NCBI RefSeq assembly: GCF_019112545.1
Contig: NW_025064903.1
Location: 156,765 to 220,764 of the forward strand
Direction: 5' to 3'
DNA: 64,000 bases
Source of the DNA: Guyanagaster necrorhizus
Lineage: Eukaryota; Basidiomycota; Agaricomycetes; Agaricales; Physalacriaceae
Of the stretch, positions 22,338 through 33,936 are shown piece by piece. Positions within the stretch are counted from its first letter, which is position 1. Each line of letters begins with the position of its first letter. Made by a program: the position numbers and the translations under genes. The notes beneath the pieces are model-generated. The model saw only the letters and a list, made by a program, of their open reading frames with translations, was not told the DNA's origin and did not search any database.

Positions 22338-25300
22338 ATGTCCGGCTCTCAGTCCTTCCTGAGGCAGCGAAGCACGGCAAAGACGACGGAAAAGAGCGAC
22401 AGGAAATTTTCTGGCTCTCCGAAGAGACGCGACGAAGTGGTATGGGGAAAGACTCCGAGTGGCAAAGGTATGCGAGTATGAAATTTCTGTATACCCTAAA
22501 TGACGATTGTCAGTATTTCGTATACCCACCACTCATGATGTCTTGACGGCCCTATTCCATCCGGCATACCCAAAAAGCCATCTTGATATACTGAACCTCG
22601 CTCTACTCGGTTTCCAGTTGGTTCTGTTTTTTGTCCTTCCCCGGGGTGTGGCTAGGGTGTTTTTCCTCGTGTATTTTGCTTTTTGGCGCGCAGCGTATGA
22701 TGCCGGACTCGGCTGGGTTCTCACAAAGCAAAGCAAGAAGAAATGGATGGTCAAAGAGGTACAACGCTTCGGTTGGCTCGACGAGAATCGTTGCCCTCGT
22801 GTCCGGAACTGGATTCGCGCTCAGCTCGTTGGGAAAATGGGGAAGGATTACTCCTTCGATGTTCGTGTGACTGGCATCCATCAAAATAATCTGCTCATTG
22901 TGTCAGCAGGAACTACCCGTGGAATACAACACATGGTTGCTCTTTAGACAAGTCGTGGATGTTATTCTTATCAAGTGCGCGTTTTTCGCTAGTTGTCGAC
23001 CAATGGCTGACCCCATTCGCAGCGACTTTTTGGCATACTGCATGTTCGCGTTCTCATGCTTTCGTGTGCCGACGGATCTGTCCATTCCCGTACACGTAAC
23101 GAGGTGCCTACCAGTCACACTGGGAAGTTTGCTGTAGTGGATACCGCTGAAGATGAGGCCAAGTGAAGCACCGCAGGTGGTCATATTTTACCAATAAGCC
23201 CGCCTTGGTACGCCCGCTTAGGCTCAAATTTGAGGTATCCCGGTGGCAAACATCTCGGCGTGAGTTCTATCTATTTTGGGCAGCAAACTGACGCCTTGTC
23301 TAGATGGTTAGTGGGTATAGCTCTTATTTGGTTCAATCTTTGGGTCAAAACGGAAGCCCACAACGTCGTCAAAGATTACGGCTGGTATTGGGGCGATGTG
23401 TTCTTCCAACGCGGCGCGTTGGTTTTCGATGGCGTCTTCGAGCTTGCTCCACACCCAATGTACTCTGTCGGTATGTATCCGTGACTCGCTCTTAGGTGGT
23501 GTTTGACTTTAAGAACAGGATACATCGGCTACTATGGTTTGTCCCTGATAGTTGGCAGCTACCCTGTTCTATTTGTTAGTCTGGCGGCGCATGCTTCACA
23601 ATTTGCCTTCCTCGTTCTGTTCGAGAATCCTCGTAAGTCTGCCTGATTGTGTTTCAAGACTCTTCTTACGCTTCGCTTAGATATCGAGCGCATGTACGGG
23701 CAGAAGAAAGCCATAGCCAAAAGAATTCCAGTCAACACCCGTCCGAAAATGGCCTCGTCATCGAAATCTGTATCCGTTGAGTCTATGTCTCTTCCTGAAG
23801 TGCCGCCTGAAGACTATTCGACCCCGACGGCAACTGAAGGTGAAACTGCTACGGAGACAGATCTTGAAACTGAGACTGAGATGGAATACGATGAAAGCAC
23901 TCCTGTTGTTGGTGTCGGGGCTATTAAACGATCTTTACACAGAGCAGAACCTTCTACAGAGAGCACATCTTCGACACGCAGTCACGAGGGCCTTCCTAAG
24001 AAAAAGAAGACCTTTTCTAACCATGATCTCTTGACGAAGTACTTCCGTCGTGACACGATGATTTTCAAGAACCTTGATTTGTTTAGGTGAAGACTATCGG
24101 TCGCTCTCTGCATAGCTGTAGCGCCTGACTGTCTCACAGGGCAAATGATGTCATGCTTTTGCTAATCGTCATATACTCCTCTGGATTTGCGCTCATCCCA
24201 CCTTTATCTACAAGAGTCACCATTGCACTTCATTTCATACATGCCCTGAGCTGGTGTTTGTTCCACTACTTCGGCCTCGGCCTGTTGCTACGTGCACAGA
24301 GCGAACGCAAGTATCTGGTCCGCCACTATATGAAGAATTATCATTATCCGCACCATGACGGTGGAAGCGGACCCATTTTGGAGGCCTTTTCAAACTGGAA
24401 GGCGGTATATAATATGAGCCAGTGTATGACATACGGTCAGTACTTGGTCCATGTTTAAGGAGATCAGTATCTCATATATTCGCACAGTTTCTCTGATCGG
24501 CCTTGTGTGGAAGACGTATAGTCTCCCTACTGATTGGATGGTCGGCAACGAGTTGCTCCGCCATACGCTCGGTGCTGTAGGCGTCGCTCCATTCTGTAAA
24601 GCCGGTGTACATGCTGATAAACGTTATTCTCAGCTTCTTGTCGCTTTGCATATCTGGGCGTCGTTGGAATCGTATGAGGTCCTCGGAATGTTTGGTCGGT
24701 CCGGTCCCTTCCATTCCCCGTAGAGTTGTCTAATCTTGTTTATCCAGGATGGTTTTTTGGTGATTTCTTCATGGAAGAATTTCCTGCTCATGTCGAGTAC
24801 TCCGGAATCTACAGGTACGGTGGCGTATGTACATTTGCATGCCGTCCTGCTGACGGGCAACATTCAAAGATATCTCAATAATCCTGAACTCATGGGGGGT
24901 GCTGCGTGGTTTGGTCTAGGTCTCATTAGCGAGAGTAAACTAGTGATCACCCTTGCTGTCATTCGTCATCTTTCTTACTGGTGGTTCCTTAGCTGTGTCG
25001 AGAAGTAAGTGGGATGTTTGCTTCTGTAGCGTAGTTTTCTTACTGATTTGCTGTCTCCAGTCCTCACATGCAAAAACTCTATGGTGATTCCCTACGAAAA
25101 GACGCCGGATTTGTCAAGGTGATCAAGAGCGTAGCGAGCAAAAACGCGCGCATTTTAGAGTCCCGGGCTGGACGCCATGCCCCAGAGCTGAAACGTGTGG
25201 CGAAGGAGGTGAAAGGCACCTTTGACAAGGTGTTCGAGGAGACCGCGGACGCTGTAGAAGAATTCTTAGCAAAATGTTTGTTTTCTTCCTGCCCGAGGCC

Positions 25301-26358
25301 GCACACGCTTGCTGATACCCACCTTTAGCCCGACCCAAGATTTCCGGTGTGGTCCAAGACACAAAGGTTTTGTTGCAGCAGTCTAGGGAAAAAATGGTCA
25401 TTACGTGGGGGCGCTTTTTCTCCAGTGGCGTTGATGTTACTGAGCATATCCCGTCCTATAGGCGTGTTGCGAGTGATCTTTCGTCCTTCGATACGGCAAA
25501 GTATCATGCTACAGTCGTCCCTAGCAAAGAAGGTACCCGTAGCTTCCACCTTGGGGAACCTATCACCGTTCAGTGGCAGGCGCCTCGTACTCACTCCCGT
25601 AAGGACTGGATTGGAATATACCGAGTACGTATTCTTTATTACTCTTAAGTATGCTGCAGACTTTTGATGTCCTTGCAGGTCGGCGCCAACAAATCACAGC
25701 TGGTTACGAAAACATCTTCTCTCGGAATGTGGGAGCCTGTGTACGGTGCAGAATGGGATGGCGACGTACCTCTCGATTCACCTCCTGGTCCACAGAGTGA
25801 TTCAGGAACCGTGACGTTCAAAGCCAACACTTTGCCATGGATGGTCGGCCAATATGAGGTGAGAGGATTTTTTAGATTGTTTACGCATACCTCCTTCATG
25901 GTCACTTTAGATTCGTTACCATCATGATGGCAAATACAATGTCATGCACTTTGATGGCCCTATTGAGATTTACGGTGGGTAACCGTCCACGTTGTCTTGG
26001 TTCACTTTTGGCTGAGGTTCTTGTATTTTTAGTTGACCAGCCATCGAGCTTAGATTTACCGTCGGTCCGAGAGACGCTGATGCGTGTAGTCCCGCTGTGT
26101 CTCGACTCTGACCCTTCATTGATTCCTTTGTCGTGCAAATCCTCACTTGAGGGAGAGAGTCCTGCAATTCCGACTGAAGCTGAAGAACGGGACCCGGATG
26201 ATTTCATCTTTTGGTCTGAACGACAGGCTAGACGGATTTGCATGGCAATAAAGCAGACCTTCGATGTGGAATATGCACCTGAGGTGGTGGTCGCTGATGC
26301 GAATTTAACTGCCCTGGCGAATCGAATATTAGTCTCGAAGGAGATTTTGACGGGATAA
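22338..26358 (+). CDS. CHO2: Phosphatidylethanolamine N-methyltransferase
   Basis: The enzyme makes the first methylation step from phosphatidylethanolamine toward phosphatidylcholine at the ER, using S-adenosylmethionine. Exon 1 (22338-22467) gives a basic head. It joins to [20 protein letters not shown], which is typical of Cho2. Later exons carry [71 protein letters not shown] and an acidic insert. The second methyltransferase half has [53 protein letters not shown] and [13 protein letters not shown]. The C-terminal beta domain ends [14 protein letters not shown] at 26358. Both repeated PEMT halves and the full C-terminal domain are present. Most introns are about 50 nt; one (23104-23303) is 200 nt. 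Expected length of roughly 900-1,000 residues fits. Confidence 0.9.
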
Positions 26359-26572
26359 CTTTCTTTTTCGGAATTGATGGTTTTTTTGGATAGATATACG
26401 TGGAGGAATTTTGCTTTTCTATTTCGCTTCGGAAGTAATTTACTTTGTTCTGTCTTTCTGAGCAAGTCAATTTTTTTTTCATGTGAATGACTCTGTGACT
26501 GTTGTATTGTGACTCGGTGACATGGTCTGATCTGTTACGCCGCCTCTGCTCTTGACCGTCAAGATTGTTATC

Positions 26573-27387
26573 ATGCATTCCAAGTCTCAGTTTTATCTTT
26601 CGCAGTGTATCGAAGCAGCGTCGAAGGTATGCACTATGCCTATCTTGCTCCATAAGAAAAGGCCTGAACTTGAAAAACCAGTCGCCGATGGCATTCACGC
26701 TGGGATCCGTCATCGTCAAGGGCGGGAAGGTCATTTCGACGGGCTACAATCACCAGCGCGTTCACTATGACGAGCTGAGCGTCGATTCCGCCTTTGGGAA
26801 GCCCGTGTCGATGCACGCGGAGATGCACGCCATATACAACTTGACTGGTGGCAGGTCTCCTCCGTTCAAGCAGCAGGTTCAACCGTACCCGTGCCCACAA
26901 CCGCATAAACGAAAACGACAAGCAGGAGGGGGGGATTGTCACGCCGCCGAAGCTACTGCTGCGGCGCAGCGTGTTTTATGGAACCAAGGAGCATTTGGGG
27001 GCAAGACCCGGGCCCACTGTCGAGAATTTACTCCGCCCTGCTAGTCGGCGTTGTAGATTTTCAAAGATCACTGGGGCGGATCTGTACGTTGTTCGGACGA
27101 CGAAGAGTGGGATGGGATGTGCTAGGCCTTGTTGGCGATGGTGAGTGAGCCCCCTTCCTTTGTCTTTTACGGTCAAACGCATCGGTGAACGGCCCCTTCC
27201 CCCCTCCCCCTCCCCCTCCCTCTGTTTCAGCATCGATTGGTGTGATTGGGCTGGGATCAAGCGCATATTCCACTGGAGTGAAAGTGACGGGACGTTCTGC
27301 TGCCTCAAGGTTGCTGATGCAAAGAGCACCCCTTACGAGACCCAGGCGGACGTACGTCTGTTTGGTGGTGCTTTGCGATCTGGGTAG
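26573..27387 (+). CDS. Cytidine/deoxycytidylate-deaminase-fold zinc protein
   Basis: Exon 1 (26573-26626) encodes MHSKSQFYLSQCIEAASK and joins to SPMAFTLGSVIVKGGKVIS at 26682. The zinc and catalytic signature is complete: the H-A-E motif lies in VSMHAEMHAIYN. The P-C-x-x-C motif is PCWRC, whose last cysteine codon is split by the intron 27141-27230. After that intron, WCDWAGIKRIFHW and the C-terminus YETQADVRLFGG lead to a stop at 27387. Between the two motifs is a long basic low-complexity linker whose exact splice (about 26880-26960) I could not fix. The fold deaminates cytosine-type bases or nucleosides. The long insert is known in basidiomycete homologues, so the substrate (free nucleoside, nucleotide or RNA) is open. 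It lies just downstream of CHO2 and is convergent with ALKBH6. Confidence 0.75.
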
Positions 27388-27584
27388 CCAACGAATTCTG
27401 ACGGTCGTCGTCGTCGCCGCATTGATTTAGGCTCAGTGGGATGGTCCCCCTCATGTACATCTAACTTCACTACCGCTTCATTAATGTCCGTTCTTGTTAT
27501 CCATTAAGTCACGCAAGTGCCCGGCTTTCATACCACCGTGGGAGGGAACACAAGAGGCTTTGTATTCGCCGGTGCAAATGAAGG

Positions 27585-28810
27585 TCAGGTTCTTATGAAA
27601 GACCCATCTCGAACCCTTTCTACGTCGCGACAGGTCAGACTGTACCTCACATCTCTCTGCAACGATCCACCTTCGCTGACAGCCCTCACCGCCTTCTCGC
27701 TTGTCAGGAGATGGAAGTTCTGCACGGGTGTATTGGTATCAGTAAACTCCGATTCCTGCGTTGTTGTGTCAGCCGCTCTAATAGTATCAGTTTCAATATC
27801 CTCGATCCTGCAGACACACACAAAAATGAGCAAATGAACACACAAGGCGCGCTTTCTTGGCAGACTCACCCGTGAAGGTACTCTTTATATAGCGCTTCCG
27901 TCGTGATAATCACGCTTCGCGGTTCTAGCAGAACAGAAAGTGCTGGAGTGTTATCAATTGCACGGCCGTTAGTCATACCGTTCTTTTCGGGAGTATACCG
28001 ATAATAATGGAACACCGCATGAGAACCAAGCGAAATCGTTGCGACGATGGGGTGATACGCAGGCCCGTCTTCATGAGGCTGTGAAGATGAGCTCGATGAC
28101 TTGCCGGCCGAAAAAAAAAGATGACTGACCATGATTCCCTGTCCCGGTAAATACTGAAAGGTGTTATATGGAGTAAAGGAGGCAAGACCTGGTCCAGCCG
28201 TACCTCGTTTAAGATGATATGGTTTGGTTCACCGTGGGGAGAAGACTTGAATGCCCCGGTATCTTTGAGGCGAGATACGATATCTGGACTAAGAGCTTCG
28301 GCCGTCATAGAGCTTGAAAGTCGCACGGCTGGTTCTACTCACAACTTGTTCACAAAGGAGGGTAATGGTTGAGATACCAGAATATTCTTCGGCGTTATTT
28401 CTCCACCTGTATAGAGTGAGACGCCGTGGGCGAAGCAAGCAAGATCATGAAGGCGGACCAAGAAGCTGTAAGCTACACCAACCAGACAGAGGTTACGCCA
28501 AATGGGTGGGGGAGGGGACATGAGGTGATAGGCGAGGACAAACCGACGGTTCGCCAGCTGCTTCCACTTTTGTCGTGGAGATTCCTTTATCTGGACAAGG
28601 GGGGGCATTAGGATGGTACATAAAATTTTTTTTTTCCATCTGTATTCGCACTTGCCTTTCTCACGAGATGACTTTCTTCTTCTTCCTGAAGACTCGTCGC
28701 GTCAATGTTTCAAACCTCAAAACGACAGCCCAGCTGACCGTCACGAAATCCGGAACGTAATAGAGGCCATCGCATCCTCTCACGCTGTACTTTTGCAAAT
28801 CGAAAGACAT
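27585..28810 (-). CDS. ALKBH6: AlkB homologue 6, 2-oxoglutarate/Fe(II) dioxygenase
   Basis: The start at 28810 gives MSFDLQKYSVRGCDGLYYVP and exon 1 ends at 28739. Exon 2 (EEEESHLVRK) joins IKESPRQKWKQLANRR. A 14-nt microexon (28472-28459) completes RLQLLGGEITPKN. Then come FPDIVSRLKDTGAF, NHIILNEYLPGQGIM, and PHEDGPAYHPIVATISLGSH with the Fe(II) ligands H-x-D in HED. GRAID, LSVLLEPRSVIITT, YLHGIED with the distal histidine, and RYSLTCRDVERV with the 2-oxoglutarate arginine follow. All active-site residues are present. The family acts on nucleic acids; human ALKBH6 is linked to DNA-damage survival, but its physiological substrate is not settled. The intron after exon 2 (28655-28591) is GC-AG (AAG/GCAAGT). 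The last exon has a Thr/Asp-rich insert. Confidence 0.9.
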
Positions 28811-29586
28811 TTACTGTCTAACGACGAATCCGACAACCTGGAAAAGCTGGATGACCAGTCGGGGGTGGTAAGATGGAGAGAAACCGGTAAGGTACGAGCA
28901 GTCGGACATCTCGTTGTGGGAAAGTTATACCGAAAGGGAACTCTCCCTCTTATTCCCTCTTATATGCCAAGTGATTTCATTTTGACTCCGTTCCACCGCA
29001 AGTTGAACGACGACAGGCAATCAGCGTTACTCTGTAGGCAAGGCGAACGTCTTCGTAAAAACTTGACTCTTACCAAAAGGCAGCCGAGCGACAAGTCGGT
29101 GTCTAGACCTGCAGAAGTTCGGAGATCGGTCCTATACTTACTCATCGAAGGCACCCCCACCCCCCTTCTTCCCCCCTCACCCGGCTTGAACGAGTCCGAG
29201 ATCTGATCGATGAGGACATAATATTGTAGGACCGAACCCCCCGGAGTGTGTACCTGTACTTCTCACGTTGTTAAAGTTTAACTTTTTAGTTGCGACTTCG
29301 CCCAATTCTCGACGTTCCATGTTTCTCATGAAATAAGTGGCGCCTTGTCTCAAATCTATGTAGCAAAAAGAGTTTATAGTAGGGGGGGGGGGGGGGGAGG
29401 AAGGATATACAACATGAACAGTCGGATTATCTCGGTAAGAGGCCTACTAGTAATACACAAAAATGGTGGCACTGATATTACTTTTATATAATGTAACAAG
29501 CAAGAAAAAAAAGAAATAGCTGGAATTTAGGATAGGACCAGCAGGGTGTGTGTATGACGTTTTTCCTCTAAAAATACGCCCCCCCC
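28811..29586. other. Intergenic, includes a 16-G run
   Basis: Upstream of ALKBH6 and downstream of the Zn2Cys6 gene. A run of 16 G lies at 29382-29397. Open frames here are short or antisense to ALKBH6 exons, and I see no family match. Confidence 0.5.
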
Positions 29587-29965
29587 CTACTGACCAGCAT
29601 TGCTATAGAGAGCGATCGTTTAATTATAGCTGCCGAATAGCGGGTCCAAATGACTCACACTGGCTGGTAGGTGCAGGCAATTTGGCGCCGTTCACAATTA
29701 GCGCAAGACGGACGGCTTCCATCGCATTTCAATTTGCGGCCTAGGTGAGAAGAAAAGGAAAAATTAGCGTTTGATCCAGTGCTTACAGTGGCCGTGTGTA
29801 TCTACCTCGACAGAACTGGCAGGCCATAGGCGTCCTCCTGGGAACCCTAGTGTTATCGTCGTATTGTTGGGTGTTCTGCGAGGTGGACTTTCGACGCGTA
29901 GGTCAGCAATGTGATGTGTGCCTCCATAAAGGAGGAAACAGACTCACTCCAGTTTTCAAAGACAT
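29587..29965 (-). CDS. Minimal 61-residue Zn(II)2Cys6 DNA-binding protein
   Basis: Four exons with exact phase: 29965-29948, 29875-29806, 29740-29659 and 29602-29587. All introns are GT-AG of 56-72 nt. The protein begins MSLKTG, then a basic stretch (RVPRRTPM), then the zinc cluster ACQFCRGRKLKCDG...PSCANCERRQIACTYQP. Six cysteines have spacing C-x2-C-x6-C-x6-C-x2-C-x6-C. It stops four codons later. Normal fungal Zn2Cys6 factors run to hundreds of residues with a dimerisation and middle homology region; here there is nothing after the cluster. Short forms are known in basidiomycetes, so this may be a complete monomeric DNA binder or an intronic-stop truncated gene. The regulatory target is unknown. 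The surrounding region is otherwise empty of genes. Confidence 0.7.
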
Positions 29966-32900
29966 CGTGGAAGTGTAAGAGAATGGGGGTAAGTAAGTGG
30001 CGAAAGACGAGTGACAGTGAACTGGAGTACGAAAAGGTTGGGGGGAGGTGCTTGGGTTATCGACAACACTAAATCGCCAGAATTTATACGGGGTTCGAGG
30101 CAGGCGTACCCTAAAGAGGGTCGCATAATGATTTGAAACGACTTCCTTTCTGCTTCGACAGTGGCGCCCCCTACCGCTCAGGGTATCGTGTTGTCTCGAT
30201 TAGGATTTTGGCCAAAGACTACCGCCTTAAGCAACCGTGTTCTTCTTCTTCTTCTCAACGACCACGATCGCGTTTTCAAAATGAAATGGACGGACTTCTT
30301 CAATTTGTCTCATCCATCTTCGGACTGATAAAGGAACCCTAGCCCTTCTGTTACGCACGTCAATTTACCCCAGCGCCTAGGCAAGAGAAAGCAACCAAGT
30401 CCGAGGGTCGGAATCTATATTCGGACAAAGGTAAAAAGTCCCATAGGAATTCCTCCCAACATGGCCGTCGTCGTATTGGTTTTCAAGCTTTCTGTGTAAT
30501 CGGCCATTATAGCATGACCGACAAGCACACGGCAGCATGATCACCATACATACATACATACGGAAATTGAAAGACCGGGGGGCCAGAATATTCTTTTGGA
30601 GTTTAGCAACGAGTTGGGAAGCCTTCCAAGTCGCGCCGGACGCGTTGAAAGAGTTTCTATGTACCGCCAAGTTTCCGATCGTGAACGAGGTGAGGTGTAC
30701 CTGTGATTGACGTTCTAAAAAGTCCCGACCGCATAAGGGTTTGTCGCATTTTTTTTTTTTTTTGATTTTTATATGCCATGCCAATCTTTCCTTGTTGGCT
30801 AGGTGCCATGCGCGGGTGATTAAATTTGCACAAAAGATACCTTTGTTCTTTCGAATTTGCGTCGTCGCTGACCCTGACGCTGCACTCGTACCGGCTGTGT
30901 CAGGGAAAAAAACATACGGAACGTCCCAGGAAGAGGGTCGTGATGGGATCGGTAAAATCTCCGTGTATGCATATGATTCCAAAAAGGATTCACCCTCACG
31001 ACGACGCCATGATGTTGCACGCACGGCGTCCTTTTTTCGGTATGTTTCTAGTGTGATTTCTTCGTCCAAGTAGTAAACGCCTATCAGCGATTCCAGTTAC
31101 CGCCAACCAAGTGACGGCATGGTGGACGCGTGCGGAGCCAGAGCCCCCTCCCGGCGGTTCATCATCAAATTGAACCCATAAGACTCCCATCGAGGTCGTC
31201 CAGAACCAAATAGCCTAAAACCCCCCAAATTCCAATTTACGACGAACTTTTTTTTTTTTTGATAATAATGCTGATGGAGACCGGGCGTCATCGTTTTCTC
31301 CTCCCTCACACATGCCCCCCTCACCCGACTAAGGTGTCCCTCGGAAAGTCCGTATTCAATGAAACATCTAAAGTACCGCGGTCAATGTTCTGAAGCGAGA
31401 ATAATGGTTAGGACCAGCCGGGGTGATGGTCCCGTAATCCAAAGGTATGAATTTTAACCTAGGACCCTAAAAGATTTCTCCCAAGCTTGCCGTTTAAGGG
31501 CCGCCCCTGGTGGGGAAGGCAAGTATCTATTTAGACGGGGGTGAGACTACAAAAGTATGTACTGAAGGGCGGGAGCGGGAAGGACTAGAACACGATACAA
31601 ATTTGCCGTATACTGGCGTGCTCGAGACATTGACCCTTATGATAGGACGAAAGAAAAACTGGGCGCCGATCACGGCGAGTTGGCTTCTATCCGAATAGTC
31701 ACGAAGTCTGCGGACATAACAGATCGACATGGATACAAAATGGCGGAGAAAACCCGGCATTTGCATTTGAGGGCCATCCTCATTGGGGATGGGTTGTCCA
31801 AAGGTTTCTGTATATAATGAAAGGATGAGTGGCAGGTGAGTGTAAGGTCGCATAGGTTGGGGGCCAAGGGTCTAGCATCGGACCTTTCAATTGATATGAG
31901 CTAAACTTATCTTGTCTAGCCAGGGTTAAAAACAAAGCTGGCTATTGTATGCGGATCTTCTGAGACGCTAAATACATGAGTTGCCGAGTTTGTTTGTTGG
32001 AAGAGGCTGTACGCATACCTCTTTGTATATGGGAATCGTAAAGGGTAAATGAACTGTTGCCTTGGCAGGGAGGCCTTTATCGATTAGTGTCAGATAACGA
32101 TGCGTCGGGTTGTCAACGATGATTAACGAACGCGGGACAAGGCAACGAGGCGACGATCAGCAGCGGATGTAATACCCGGAGTACGAAAAGGCAACTTTTT
32201 AGAACAAAGGGTTGGAAAAAAGGTACTGGCGGTTGGCCGAGATGGTCATTGAGCAAGGGAGGGGGGGGGGACGGCATTTTGCTAGAGCCACGAGCCAGAG
32301 TTGCCACTAACAAGTTGTTATCGATGGGACGACATTCTGAAGGGGCATGCGTGATGGGAGTCCAGGCGATTCGGACCGGCATTCTGCATATTGCGCGACA
32401 AATATCGTGGATACCCGTCCCCCCCCCCCACCCCTTACCTGAGAGGAATCCATTAAACCTTGTGATAGACTTCGCGCGTTCGGATGCAGGACGGGTGAAC
32501 CGAAATGTTGAAGGTGGTTGACACGTCTACGAATACGCCACCAAGGACTAATGGCTGCGCCATCATCTGGGAAGGCCCAGGTTCGGGTTGGGCATACAAT
32601 AGACCTGGAAATGTCGATGGATATGACATATGCGTGCATCAAGGCGAAAGTAGAAGAAAGTAACAAGCCGGAGTGACAGGACGAAATAAATCAAGGGGTC
32701 CATAGAGCCTCAGGCTAGAGGGCTGAAGGTGACAATGACCTGTCAAACGAAACTTGGTGCATTGTCTCGAACCTGATGATCGGGAGGACGGTTTGGTGGC
32801 ATGTTACCCATAGTCCGACGAATTTGCATATGGGCCACGGTTAATCATTAATCTGAATGTCTGAAAGTAGCAGGTTAAGTCCAAAGTTTTAAGTACCCTG

Positions 32901-33551
32901 AAGGAGGGGGAAAAAAATAGAGAAAACTTGCCGTCGAAGATAGAGGGTCTAGCTCCGAACCCGCACTGCATCGAACGGGTTAAGTCCGGCTTGACTGGCC
33001 TCACGGATGTGGAAGGGTGAAAGAAAAGCAGCAGACGACGCGGGGCACAAAAAAAAAAGAACTTCGAGGCATGCGTTCAAGTCCCCTCCCGCGCGCACTA
33101 AGTACCCTTTGACAGATGGGATGTACCGGTCGCAATGGCATGGAAGGCGAGAGGCGTTAGAGTCTTTTTGCTGACAAAAAAACTCGAACCCAACAAAAAA
33201 GCCTCGGAATCAAAATATAACATCCATCATTTCACGTGGATGTGGCCGTGCCAAAGTGTGTGTCAATTTGGCAACTACCGCGAGTGTTCGAACTGGTGGC
33301 TCACTAAGCGTTTCAATGGACCATGAGTCTGGTATGAGGGTCGCAGCTGCTGGAACTGTGTTGTACCTGGCTGCGGGTCCTCAGCGCTTGTTGTGCGCAG
33401 CACCTTACTGCTAGAGGATCCACTTGCAATCCCCGTGCACCCCACTATCGAAGCTAGTTTCTGTGTGACTCATACTGAATCTCTCTTGGCCGCAGTATTA
33501 CTGTTTGACTCGTCCTCTCAGGTCCGTCAAGGCGCCTACTGAATGGACGGT
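29966..33551. other. Gene-poor stretch with homopolymer runs
   Basis: About 3.6 kb without a recognisable gene on either strand. It contains T15 at 30749-30763, a T run near 31249, G10 at 32261-32270, C11 at 32419-32429, an A run near 33050 and a short CATA-type microsatellite near 30544. A 230-codon minus-strand open stretch (30377-31069) includes a poly-lysine run created by the T15 tract and has no family resemblance, so I do not call it a gene. No tRNA was found by eye. Confidence 0.5.
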
Positions 33552-33558
33552 TATAAAA
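33552..33558 (+). promoter_or_regulatory. TATA box upstream of the 93-residue YGFGG protein gene
   Basis: TATAAAA lies 103 bp upstream of the ATG at 33655. The paralogous locus near 45.5 kb has the same heptamer upstream on its own strand, which supports function. Confidence 0.5.
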
Positions 33559-33654
33559 GTGATATGTGTTGTGCTGCAGCTTAGAGAATCATCTCTACCC
33601 AGGACATCTTCAAGTGAGCTACGAGCTATACTTACTTCTTTGTCGCTCTCTACC

Positions 33655-33936
33655 ATGCCTTCCTATCCGCCTAACGCAAACAACTCGTCGACTACCACAG
33701 TCTCATCTACCCAGACCCTTGTATCCACGAAGAACTATGCCGCTGCATTCGCACATCTCCAGTCTAAATACGGGTTTGGCGGGACCGCGCCCTGCCCTAA
33801 CCCTCAGCCTACCACTCAGGAAGGCAGCAAAAAGGCGGCATTGAGCAAGCAGGACAAAGCCCTTGCTGACTTGGCGGGAAAGTATGGAGAAGGTGGCGGT
33901 GGAGGTCAATTGCAGCAGAAGCAATCATGGTTGTGA
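33655..33936 (+). CDS. Small 'YGFGG' protein, 93 residues
   Basis: A single uninterrupted frame from the ATG at 33655. The first 30 residues are Ser/Thr/Asn-rich. The core KNYAAAFAHLQSKYGFGGTA is followed by a Pro/Lys-rich stretch. A second, weaker echo of the core (KALADLAGKYGEGGGGGQ) suggests an internal repeat of a helix plus Y-G-x-G-G turn. There is no signal peptide or membrane segment. A paralogue with core QNYSSAFAQLQSAYGFGG lies at 45265 on the minus strand. I recognise this as a type of small agaricomycete protein but not as a named family, and give no function. Confidence 0.7.
   Translation: MPSYPPNANNSSTTTVSSTQTLVSTKNYAAAFAHLQSKYGFGGTAPCPNPQPTTQEGSKKAALSKQDKALADLAGKYGEGGGGGQLQQKQSWL

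Noticed and set aside
27517..27837. Plus-strand frame between the deaminase and ALKBH6
   Set aside because: It is largely antisense to the last ALKBH6 exon, which has family-specific sequence.
30377..31069. 230-codon minus-strand open stretch
   Set aside because: No family resemblance. The lysine run comes from a T15 tract, and the codon pattern is not gene-like.
33061..33100. Possible tRNA T-arm (GTTCAAGTCCCC)
   Set aside because: No acceptor, D or anticodon stem can be paired around it.
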